A stretch of DNA of 18,588 nt, taken from contig JABWBL010000011.1 in the NCBI GenBank assembly GCA_013360535.1, positions 1 through 18,588 of the forward strand, written 5' to 3'. Both the position numbers and the translations under genes were made by a program. The notes under the pieces were generated by a model. It worked only from the letters and a program-made list of their open reading frames with translations. It did no database searches and was not told the origin of the DNA. Origin of the DNA: Planctomycetaceae bacterium. GTDB taxonomy: Bacteria > Planctomycetota > UBA1135 > GCA-002686595. Below, piece by piece: positions 1-6,835 of the stretch (positions are counted from its first letter, which is position 1; each line of letters starts with the position of its first letter).

Positions 1-160
1 TCGCGACCGGCAGCGCGCCGGGGATCGCGACGCAGGCGAGCGCGAGCGCTCCGGCCAGTTGCCGCAGCGCCCGCGAGTCGCGCTTCGCCCTGTCGTCGTG
101 CTCCAAGTGCTTGGGATCCTCGCCCACGCTGTTGTACCGTTTCCCCGTGATCGGCCGCAC
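1..160 (-). CDS. N-terminal fragment of a small predicted membrane protein, cut by the window edge
   Basis: On the minus strand an open frame enters the window's left edge. It reads from a GTG at 160 (other in-frame GTGs lie at 178 and 184) through RPITGKRYNSVGEDPKHLEH, then a basic stretch (DDRAKRDSRALRQ), then the start of a hydrophobic helix (LAGALALACVAIPGALPVA). Nearly every codon ends in G or C, as in the confident genes nearby, and the basic-then-hydrophobic order fits a cytoplasmic N-terminus leading into a membrane segment. There is no ATG available, so the start is uncertain. It is divergent to the flippase gene at 188, with no more than about 30 bases between them. A small AtpZ/AtpI-like or other short membrane protein is possible, but too little is present to name a family. 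Confidence 0.5.
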   Translation of the reverse strand, partial: MRPITGKRYNSVGEDPKHLEHDDRAKRDSRALRQLAGALALACVAIPGALPVA

Positions 161-187
161 GCCCCGCCCCCAGCGCACGTCCACCCG

Positions 188-1468
188 ATGAGCGTCGCGG
201 CACGCCTCCGGGCCGCCCTGAGCGGCAAGTTCCGTCAGGACGCCCTGTGGAACCTCGGCGCGGTCGCGATGCTCGCGATCTGCGGCTTCGCGATCAACGT
301 CGGCATCGGGCACGAGTACGGCGCGGCGCCCTTCGGCGTCTACAACCAGGTCTGGGCCGCCTACATCTTCTTCAGCCAGTTCGCGGTCGGAGGCGTCGAC
401 CGCTCGGTGCTGCGCGCCGTCGCGGAAGCGCCTCACGACCGCCAGCGGGTGGCGACCGCCGTGCTCGGAGCGGTGGTGCCGACCTTCGCGCTCGCGGCCG
501 TTGCGGCGGTGCTGTTCTGGTTCGCGGGTCCGGCGCTCGCGCGGCTGCTCGACAGTCCCGGTGTCGCACGAGGCATCGAAGCGGCCGCTCCGGGCCTGTT
601 CTTCTTCGCGCTCAACAAGGTCGGCCTCGCCGTCGTCAACGGCCAGCAGCGCATGCGCACGTTCGCGCTGTACAGCATGCTGCGGTACGTCGCGATGCTC
701 GGCGGGCTGGGGGTCGTGTTCGCGAGCGGGATGAGCTCCGACCGCATCGCGTTCCTGTTCACGTTCGCCGAGGGCTTGCTGTTCGTGCCGCTCGCGGTCG
801 ATGTCGTGCGCCAGCTGCGTCCGGCCGGCGGAAACTGGGTCGAATGGTCGCGCGAGCACCTGCGTTACGGCGCGAAGAGCTTCGCGAGTGGCATGCTGCT
901 CGAGCTGAACTCGCGCGTCGACGTGCTGATGCTCGGCCTGTTCCTCTCCGATGGCCCGGTCGGCGTGTACAGCTTCGCGGCCTTCGTCGCGGAGGGCGTG
1001 TACCAGGTGCTCGTGGTCCTGCAGAACAACTACAACCCGATCCTCGCCGAGCACATCTCGTCCGGGCGGCTGCGCGAGCTCGAGCCCGTCGTTCACAAGG
1101 GCCGGCGCGTGACCTACGCGATCTTCGCCGGGATCGCGCTCGTGGCGTTCGGCGGTTATCCCGTGCTGCTCGCGGCCCTCGCGCGGCCCGAGTTCGCGGC
1201 TGGCTGGCTGCCGTTCGGCACGATCCTCCTCGGCATGCTCATCGCCTCCGGTTACATGCCCTTCGCGCAGGCGCTGCTGATGGCGAACCGTCCGGGATGG
1301 CACACTCTGATGATGGCGAGCGTCGTGCTGGTCAACGTCTTCGGCAATGCGTGCCTCATTCCTTCGTTGGGGCTGGTCGGCGCGGCGGCGGGCACGGCGT
1401 TGTGCCTCGTCTCCGCGACGGTCGTGCTGCGGGGCATGGTCGAGCGGCTCGTGGGCTTGAGGCTCTAG
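188..1468 (+). CDS. Polysaccharide/oligosaccharide flippase (Wzx/MATE-like, MOP superfamily)
   Basis: The protein is 426 residues and almost entirely hydrophobic helices with short polar loops, the usual size and look of O-antigen or exopolysaccharide flippases. Such proteins move undecaprenyl-linked oligosaccharides across the inner membrane. The N-terminus (FRQDALWNLGAVAMLAICG, then YGAAPFGVYNQVWA) has the family's pattern of a first helix followed by a 'G.FG.Y' turn. Midway, around residues 222-260, the segment HLRYGAKSFASGMLLELNSR followed by DVLMLG matches the conserved 'YG..S...........D..ML' start of the second helical bundle. I chose the ATG at 188 because the longer frame back to 59 adds a Pro/Arg-rich stretch unlike a flippase N-terminus, and it would overlap the divergent gene. 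No good Shine-Dalgarno site precedes it. The next gene begins one base after its stop, so they are surely co-transcribed. The family is clear; the substrate is unknown. Confidence 0.85.
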   Translation: MSVAARLRAALSGKFRQDALWNLGAVAMLAICGFAINVGIGHEYGAAPFGVYNQVWAAYIFFSQFAVGGVDRSVLRAVAEAPHDRQRVATAVLGAVVPTFALAAVAAVLFWFAGPALARLLDSPGVARGIEAAAPGLFFFALNKVGLAVVNGQQRMRTFALYSMLRYVAMLGGLGVVFASGMSSDRIAFLFTFAEGLLFVPLAVDVVRQLRPAGGNWVEWSREHLRYGAKSFASGMLLELNSRVDVLMLGLFLSDGPVGVYSFAAFVAEGVYQVLVVLQNNYNPILAEHISSGRLRELEPVVHKGRRVTYAIFAGIALVAFGGYPVLLAALARPEFAAGWLPFGTILLGMLIASGYMPFAQALLMANRPGWHTLMMASVVLVNVFGNACLIPSLGLVGAAAGTALCLVSATVVLRGMVERLVGLRL

Positions 1469-1469
1469 C

Positions 1470-3245
1470 GTGACGCTCACGAAAACGAAGCTCGGCTGGA
1501 TCCTGATCGCGCTGCTGACGCTGGCGGCGCTCTCGCTGCGCGTGCGGGGCATCGCGCACGGCCTCCCGACGTCGCTGGAACTCGACTGCAAGATCCCGCG
1601 GCAGGTGGAGCTGCTCCGCCAAGGTGGCGAGGCGTGGCGCACCGACAAGGAGTTCCGCTGGTACCCGCTGCTCGTCGCGCACCTCGCGAAGAGCCTGCCG
1701 CCGCCGGTGCCGGCCGCGGCCGATGCTCCGCTCCCGCAGCAGCTGCAAGCTGCGGCGGCGCCGCACATCCAGACGCGACTGCTCGTGGCGTTGCTCGCGG
1801 TGCTCGCGATTCCGCTGACGTACCTGCTCGCGCAGAGCTTCGTGAGCCGCCGCTGGGCGTTGCTCGCTGCGGCGCTCGTCGCGACGAGCCTGCTGCACCA
1901 CAACTTCTCGCAGCAATCGCGCCCGCACGCCGTTTCGGGCACGTTGTTCCTCGCTGCCGTCGTCGCGTCGCTGCGCCTGCGCCGCAAGGGCAACGTGCTG
2001 AACTACTCGCTCGCGGGCGCGGCCTGCGCGGCGAGCCTGGGATGCCTGCAGACGGGCGTGTTCACACTGCCGGCGCTCGTCGCGGGGCATCTGGGGCGAC
2101 GCACGGCGACGAAGAAGTGGTTCGACGTGCGCCTCGTGTTGCCGCTCGTGCTGATCGTGCTCTCGTTGCCGGTGTTCTATCCGTTCCTGTTCCTCACCGA
2201 TCCCGGTGAAGCCGCGAGCAACACGAAGAACCTCGGCTTCGACAGCGCGAGCTGGACCGTGTACCTCGGAGGGCACGAGATCTTCCTCAAGCGCTTCCTC
2301 GGCGGCGGCGTCAAGCCGACGGTGTGGGCGTTGTGGAGTTACGACCCCACGCTGCTCGTGCTGCTGCTGGCCGCGGCCGTGGCGTGGCTGCTGCGCAAGA
2401 AGCCGCTCGCGGGCGCGCCTCGAGAGGACGACTTCTCGCGCCGGCGCGACCTCGTGGTGGTCCTGTCGTTCGTGCTGCCCTACTCGCTCACGCTGCTCTT
2501 GTACGACCGCACCTACGAGCGCTTCCTGATTCCGTTGCTGCCGTTCGTCGCCGTGTGGGGCGCGTGGGCGTTGCGCGAGCTCGCGAAGCGCTGCGAGAAG
2601 CTCGTTCCTGCACTCGCCGAGCCGCAGGGGCAGATCGCGCTCGCGGGCTTCGTGCTGCTGCTGCCGAGCTGGGGCTCGTGGAAGCTCTCCCAGATCCGCG
2701 CCGCGCCCCACACCACCACGCTCGCCGCACGCTGGCTCGAGACGAGCGCGCGACCCGACATGGACGTGCGGCTGTGGCCGGGGCTCGACCTGCCGCTCCC
2801 GCGCGAGCTCGAGTCGATCGGGCCGTGGCCGGGCCCGAAAATCGAGCTGGAGGCGCGCTTCCAGTGGCCTTGGACGCGTTATCAGGCCCAACATCCCGAA
2901 TGGCGCGCGGACGAGCGCTGGAAGCTGCGTTGGTGGCCCGCGAAGCTGATCCAGATGCGCAATGAGCCCGGGACCTACGTGGCCGAGCAGATGGGCGAAC
3001 TGGCCGTGGTCGAGGTCTTCGCCGACAACCGCGCCGACCCCGCCGGAACGGCCGTGCGGCAGGCGCTCCAGCGCGACATGGAACTTCTTGCGCGGTTCAC
3101 CCCGGACGGGCCAGGCACGGGCAGCGAGCATCCGCTCGGTTGCCAGGAAGAAACCAGCGTGCAGCCGCCGGCTTTCCTGTGGCGCGTGCTGGGCGCGACG
3201 GGCACCGGGCCCGTGATCGAGGTCTACGGCCGCCCGCGCCGATAA
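1470..3245 (+). CDS. GT39/ArnT-like multi-pass membrane glycosyltransferase
   Basis: This is a 591-residue integral membrane protein with roughly nine to eleven predicted helices and a soluble C-terminal tail. Helix one (residues 8-24) is followed by an external loop with acidic residues E37 and D39 (TSLELDCKIPRQVELLRQ). That is where PMT/ArnT-type (GT-C fold) enzymes carry their catalytic acidic residue. A 'QQSRPHA' motif after the fourth helix resembles the 'RPY/HA' loop of this group. Such enzymes use polyprenyl-phosphate sugars as donors and transfer them on the outer face of the membrane. The start is GTG, one base after the flippase stop, with GAGG at about 1458 as a weak ribosome site inside the flippase end. 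The downstream GT2 enzyme could make its lipid-linked donor. The C-terminal 200 residues match nothing I recognise. The exact acceptor is unknown. Confidence 0.75.
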   Translation: MTLTKTKLGWILIALLTLAALSLRVRGIAHGLPTSLELDCKIPRQVELLRQGGEAWRTDKEFRWYPLLVAHLAKSLPPPVPAAADAPLPQQLQAAAAPHIQTRLLVALLAVLAIPLTYLLAQSFVSRRWALLAAALVATSLLHHNFSQQSRPHAVSGTLFLAAVVASLRLRRKGNVLNYSLAGAACAASLGCLQTGVFTLPALVAGHLGRRTATKKWFDVRLVLPLVLIVLSLPVFYPFLFLTDPGEAASNTKNLGFDSASWTVYLGGHEIFLKRFLGGGVKPTVWALWSYDPTLLVLLLAAAVAWLLRKKPLAGAPREDDFSRRRDLVVVLSFVLPYSLTLLLYDRTYERFLIPLLPFVAVWGAWALRELAKRCEKLVPALAEPQGQIALAGFVLLLPSWGSWKLSQIRAAPHTTTLAARWLETSARPDMDVRLWPGLDLPLPRELESIGPWPGPKIELEARFQWPWTRYQAQHPEWRADERWKLRWWPAKLIQMRNEPGTYVAEQMGELAVVEVFADNRADPAGTAVRQALQRDMELLARFTPDGPGTGSEHPLGCQEETSVQPPAFLWRVLGATGTGPVIEVYGRPRR

Positions 3246-3254
3246 GGCGCTCCG

Positions 3255-3283
3255 TTGACAAGCCCACCCCGGCCGTCAAAGTA
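3255..3283 (+). promoter_or_regulatory. Candidate sigma70-type promoter before the GT2 gene
   Basis: A perfect TTGACA lies at 3255-3260, ten bases after the stop of the preceding gene. Sixteen bases later is CAAAGT (3277-3282), a 3-of-6 match to TATAAT; a 17-base spacer would give AAAGTA. Transcription would start near 3290, leaving a leader of about ten bases or less before the ATG at 3299. No Shine-Dalgarno site is present there. The -35 match is striking in such GC-rich DNA, but the -10 is poor, so this is a candidate only. Confidence 0.35.
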
Positions 3284-3298
3284 CCTCCGCTTTCCGCC

Positions 3299-4279
3299 AT
3301 GGACGCCGCCCTCCTCTCCCGCCACTCGATCGGCGTCGTGATCCCGGCCTACCGGGTCGCGCGCCACATCGAGCAGGTCGTCCGCGGCCTCCCGGCCTTC
3401 GTGAGCAAGATCATCGTCGTCGTCGACGCCAGTCCCGACGACACGTACGAGCGCGTCGCGGCCCTCAAGGACCCGCGCGTCGTGCTGCTCAAGCACGAGG
3501 TCAACCAGGGTGTCGGCGGCGCGATGCAGACCGGCTTCGCCAAGGCGGTCGAGCTCGGGCTCGAGATCGTGGTCAAGATGGACGGCGACGACCAGATGGA
3601 CCCGGCCGAGCTGCCGCACCTGATCCAGCCGCTGGTCCTCGGCCTCGCCGACGTCACCAAGGGCAACCGCTACGAGCACGTCTCCGCGCTCAAGTCGATG
3701 CCCGCCGTGCGCATCTTCGGCAACGCCGGCCTGACCTTCCTCGTCAAGCTCGCCTCGGGCTACTGGAACCTGTTCGACCCGGCCAACGGCTACGTCGCCG
3801 TGCGCGGCGACCTGCTGCGGCGCCTCGACCTCCAGAAGCTGCACAAGCGCTACTTCTTCGAGTCCGGTTTCCTGATCCAGCTCGGCATCATGCGCGCCGT
3901 CGTGCGCGACGTCGCCATCCCCGCGCGCTACGGCGACGAGCAGTCCTCGCTCTCGATCCCACGCACGCTGTTCGGCTTTCCGCCGAAGCTCCTGTGGGGC
4001 TTCGTGCGCCGCATCTTCTGGCGCCACTTCGTCTACGACTTCACCGCGCTTTCGCTCTACTTCCTGCTCGGCCTGCCCTCGCTCCTGTGGGGCGTGATCT
4101 ACGGCTCGATCGTCTGGCTCGAGGTGCAGGAGACGCAGGTCGACGCCACCGCCGGCCAGGTCATGCTCGCCGCGATGCCGATCATCCTCGGCGTGCAGTT
4201 CCTCTCGCAGTGCTTCGCCTTCGACATCCAGAACGTCCCGCGCCAGCCGCTCTGCGGCCCGCTCGAGCCGCGCGACTGA
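3299..4279 (+). CDS. GT2 glycosyltransferase, dolichyl/undecaprenyl-phosphate sugar synthase-like, with C-terminal membrane segments
   Basis: The protein is 326 residues. Residues 10-200 form a GT-A/GT2 domain: strand IGVVIPAYRVARHIEQVV, then the nucleotide loop IIVVVDASPDDT (38-49), then NQGVGGAMQTGF (69-80). The metal-binding acidic cluster is MDGDDQMD (94-101). The order and wording match DPM1/GtrB-type enzymes that move a sugar from a nucleotide to polyprenyl phosphate at the cytoplasmic face. Two hydrophobic segments near residues 236-262 and 277-301 would anchor it to the membrane. The start is the ATG at 3299: it places the Rossmann strand at the usual distance, while the longer frame back to 3140 runs inside the preceding gene. 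Codon third positions are almost all C or G. It plausibly feeds the neighbouring GT39-like transferase. The sugar is unknown. Confidence 0.85.
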   Translation: MDAALLSRHSIGVVIPAYRVARHIEQVVRGLPAFVSKIIVVVDASPDDTYERVAALKDPRVVLLKHEVNQGVGGAMQTGFAKAVELGLEIVVKMDGDDQMDPAELPHLIQPLVLGLADVTKGNRYEHVSALKSMPAVRIFGNAGLTFLVKLASGYWNLFDPANGYVAVRGDLLRRLDLQKLHKRYFFESGFLIQLGIMRAVVRDVAIPARYGDEQSSLSIPRTLFGFPPKLLWGFVRRIFWRHFVYDFTALSLYFLLGLPSLLWGVIYGSIVWLEVQETQVDATAGQVMLAAMPIILGVQFLSQCFAFDIQNVPRQPLCGPLEPRD

Positions 4280-4652
4280 GACAATAGGCCGCGGCGGGCG
4301 GGAAGAGCGGAGGCGATGCTGACGAAAGACGCAACGGTAGCGGTGAGTGCGACGGATTCCCAGTGGACACGATCGGCAACTGAGCGACGAAGGAGAGCAG
4401 CGGGGAGTCGAACTGCATGAGTCGGTCGTTCCCGAAGCGACTGCTCCGCAGGGAGCCTCAGGAGAGGTCGTATCCCTGGGCTCGCAGCAGACGCTGGTTC
4501 GGTTTCTGGAGCGAGGTCTCCCCCCAAGCGATTCTCCGAGCCGCCCTGAGCACATGGAGGGTCTTCGGCATCGACAACACCAGCGTCCTCGCCTCTGTGA
4601 CTGGACGTCAGGACGAATGCAACGTCTACTGAGCGTCGAAAAGGAGCCTTGG
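4280..4652. other. Intergenic stretch without a convincing gene
   Basis: About 370 bases separate the GT2 gene from the propeller gene. Open frames exist on both strands, for example 4417-4632 (plus, 71 codons), but none shows the G/C-ending codon pattern, a ribosome site, or a recognisable protein. Base composition drops from that of the GT2 gene right after 4280, so this is the left margin of the compositional island. I see no clear terminator hairpin after the GT2 stop and no inverted or direct repeat that would mark a mobile element end. A promoter for the gene at 4653 should lie here, but no pair of boxes stands out. Confidence 0.5.
4641..4646 (+). promoter_or_regulatory. Strong Shine-Dalgarno site fixing the start at 4653
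   Basis: AAGGAG lies six bases before the ATG at 4653. This is the clearest ribosome site of any first gene in the window. It rules out the long in-frame upstream extension to 4347, whose translation before the signal peptide looks random. Confidence 0.7.
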
Positions 4653-6323
4653 ATGACTAGCCTGTGCCGTGGCGTTGTTGTGTTGGCCACACTCCTGTCC
4701 CAACTGGCCGTCGGCCAAGGGACTGTGCGCGTGTCCGTTTCCTCGAGCGGAACGCAGTCCGACGGTCCGTCGACTCAGGCTTCGGTCAGTTTCGACGGCC
4801 GACACGTCGCGTTCACAAGCCACGCGACCAACCTGGTCGCGGGCGATGCCAACGCGCTGAGTGACGTGTTCGTCCGTGACCTGGCCGCCGCGACAACGGT
4901 TCGTGTGAGCGTGGGCAGTTCGGGAGTCGAGGGGAACGGAGCCTCCGACCAACCGGCAGTTTCGGGCGATGGACGGTTCGTGGCCTTCAGAAGCCTGGCC
5001 AACAATCTCGTGCCGGGCGACACCAATGGTCGCGCAGACATCTTCTTCCACGACCTTCAGGCCGGGACCACGGTGCGGGCGAGCGTGACCACACTTGGGG
5101 CGGAGCTTACCAACGCGAGTTCCTTGCCATTCTTCAGTCAAGACGGGCGCTACCTCGCTTTCCTCGTCGGAGTGTCGAACCTCGGAGCGGCGGGCATCTA
5201 CGTCCGCGACACAGTGACTGGCGTCACGACGGCACGAATCACTCGCGTCTCTCCCGAAACGGTGTCCCGGCCTTGGCTCTCGGCCACGGGATCGACGGTC
5301 GCAACGTGGGGCTACGATGTCATCGACTTTGGCGAGGGCGGCTACGTCGGACTGGTCGCATCCAGCCCGAGCGGGCCATCCGGCTATTTCAGCTTCGGTG
5401 GACTCACTTGGGATGGACCGAACACGCGTACCGTAGCCATCTCCGCCGACGCGCGATTCGCGGTGATGCAGCACGACGCGGTCATCGGCAACTCGTCCAT
5501 CATGCAGATGAACGTGTACGTCCGCTCGCTGATCACGGGCGCCATGCAGTGCGAGAGCCTCACCCTTGCAGGCGATGGAGCTGGAGCGGTCAACGGCACG
5601 CTGTCCGGGGACGGCTCCTTGGTGGCGTTCGAGAGCTCCTCCCCCCTCCTGATTCAGGCTGACACGGCCGGAGTCCGCGACATCTTCGTACGAAACCGCG
5701 TTTCCGGTCGTACCGCGCGGGTCAGCGGCGGCAGCGGCGCACTTGAATCCAACGGTCACTCGTACAACGCCATGCTCGCCTCCGATGGCGGACACGTTGT
5801 ATTCGAGAGCGATGCGACGAACCTCGTGCTCGACGACAGCAACGGAATGCGCGACGTGTTCCTGGTAGAGCTCGCTCTGAGCGAGCTGAACATCTACACG
5901 TATTGCACCTCTGGCACCACGGTGCACGGCTGCGTCCCGTCCATATCCAGCACTGGAATCCCTAGCGCTAGTACGCCGAGCGGGTTCAACGTCATCGTGA
6001 ACAACCTGGAAGGCGATCGGTACGGCCTGCTGTACTACGGCTTCTACTCAGCGGCTGTCCCGTGGGCGCCTTCGAGCACGAGCTTCCGCTGCGTGTCGCT
6101 CCCGATGCAACGGACGGGAGTGCTCGAGTCGGGTGGCACTGCGGGCCAGTGCAATGGCCATCTCCAGATCGACTTCAACGCTTGGCTCCACGCTCATCCT
6201 GCGTCTCTCGGCAGCCCGTTCGTCAGCGGCCAGGTGTTTCACATGCAAGGTTGGTTTCGAGATCCCGGCGCGCCCAAGCAGACCAACCTGAGCAATGCAC
6301 TGAGATTCGCTCTGCTCGAGTAG
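4653..6323 (+). CDS. Secreted beta-propeller (TolB/PD40-like repeat) protein with planctomycete-type C-terminal domain
   Basis: The 556-residue protein begins with a signal peptide (residues 1-22, LCRGVVVLATLLSQLAVGQG). About six blade repeats follow, visible at roughly 46-77, 104-135, 162-187, 263-292, 318-348 and 376-406. Each has the pattern 'S.DG..VAF.S.A.NLV..D.N...D.FV.D'. The recurring GDANALSD, GDTNGRAD and DDSNGMRD loops could bind calcium. Such WD40-like/PD40 propellers usually act as extracellular binding scaffolds. Residues 413-556 form a separate domain beginning NIYTYCTSGTTVHGC, with four cysteines (C418, C427, C480, C500) and ending QGWFRDPGAPKQTNLSNALRF. I associate this style with the C-termini of secreted planctomycete proteins. 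Codon use is relaxed: in a 20-codon sample from 5100, 14 end in G or C, against 19 of 20 in a sample from 9601. Its ligand is unknown. Confidence 0.75.
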   Translation: MTSLCRGVVVLATLLSQLAVGQGTVRVSVSSSGTQSDGPSTQASVSFDGRHVAFTSHATNLVAGDANALSDVFVRDLAAATTVRVSVGSSGVEGNGASDQPAVSGDGRFVAFRSLANNLVPGDTNGRADIFFHDLQAGTTVRASVTTLGAELTNASSLPFFSQDGRYLAFLVGVSNLGAAGIYVRDTVTGVTTARITRVSPETVSRPWLSATGSTVATWGYDVIDFGEGGYVGLVASSPSGPSGYFSFGGLTWDGPNTRTVAISADARFAVMQHDAVIGNSSIMQMNVYVRSLITGAMQCESLTLAGDGAGAVNGTLSGDGSLVAFESSSPLLIQADTAGVRDIFVRNRVSGRTARVSGGSGALESNGHSYNAMLASDGGHVVFESDATNLVLDDSNGMRDVFLVELALSELNIYTYCTSGTTVHGCVPSISSTGIPSASTPSGFNVIVNNLEGDRYGLLYYGFYSAAVPWAPSSTSFRCVSLPMQRTGVLESGGTAGQCNGHLQIDFNAWLHAHPASLGSPFVSGQVFHMQGWFRDPGAPKQTNLSNALRFALLE

Positions 6324-6835
6324 ATTCGGGCAACGCCGGGAGTTCGCGAAGCCGTGAGCTTGCGAGCTCTCAGGACGTTGGCTGCTCCCCCGGACCGGAG
6401 GCACTTGGCGGCGTACATCTCAAGTGCTTCACAGCTCTTGGGACGACCGCCGGGATTGCGCGCCATCCGACGAGCCTCGAGGCACCTCGGGTTGTGCCGA
6501 CTCCGGTTGCGGAATGAGGAAGTGCGCGGACCGCAGGGCGTGGACTTCTTGCCTTCCGATTCCAACTGTGGGCGGGGTCCCGGCGTTGCGGGCGACGCGC
6601 CGCCGGCGAAGACGAGGTCGACTTCTTGGGAATGCGGCGCCCCTGAGATCCGTGCGACGGAGCGTTGCGCCACTCCAGACAGCGTGGATCAAGGATCGAG
6701 CGCCCATGGCGCAGGTCGATGGAAGTCGTGTCGGTTCAGGCAATCATCACGGAGCCGAAGCACAGGCTCGCAGCGTTTCGCGTTGCACCGAGCCGGGATC
6801 ACCGGCTCGCCGATCCTGCCTGCCGCGATCGCTGA
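6324..6835. other. Intergenic stretch with relaxed composition and no convincing gene
   Basis: Five hundred and twelve bases lie between the propeller stop and the stop of the convergent amidotransferase gene. Several overlapping frames are open on both strands (plus 6354-6842, minus 6239-6673). Their translations are rich in Arg, Ser and Pro, with no domain, no ribosome site and no G/C-ending codon pattern. A 5-bp palindrome (GAGCT-TGCG-AGCTC, 6356-6369) follows the propeller gene but has no T-run. A 7-bp hairpin at 6790-6808 is listed separately. The region could be a decayed gene; nothing in it is recognisable. Confidence 0.45.
6790..6808 (-). terminator. Weak hairpin downstream of the amidotransferase gene
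   Basis: GAGCCGG (6790-6796) and CCGGCTC (6802-6808) form a perfect 7-bp GC-rich stem with a 5-base loop, 27 bases past the minus-strand stop at 6836. No T-run follows in the minus direction, so it would be at best a hairpin-only terminator or a transcript-end stabiliser. Confidence 0.25.

Noticed and set aside
1356..3131. A 591-codon minus-strand frame antisense to the flippase and GT39-like genes
   Set aside because: It is Arg/Glu/Gln-rich with no domain, while the plus strand encodes consistent membrane helices.
4400..4420. On the minus strand, GTTCGACTCCCC looks like a tRNA T-loop and could mark a tRNA-derived attachment site
   Set aside because: The flanking bases do not form a T-stem, no acceptor, D or anticodon arm is seen upstream, and no matching copy was found at the other side of the island.
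4417..4632. A possible 71-residue protein between the GT2 and propeller genes
   Set aside because: It has no ribosome site, no codon bias, a Trp/Arg/Ser-rich random-looking sequence and no recognisable family.
6239..6673. A 144-codon minus-strand frame across the propeller gene's end and the following gap
   Set aside because: It overlaps the coding end of the propeller gene and lacks codon bias, ribosome site and domains.
4280..6835. The island as an insertion sequence or transposon
   Set aside because: I found no transposase or integrase, no terminal inverted repeats and no target-site duplication by eye.
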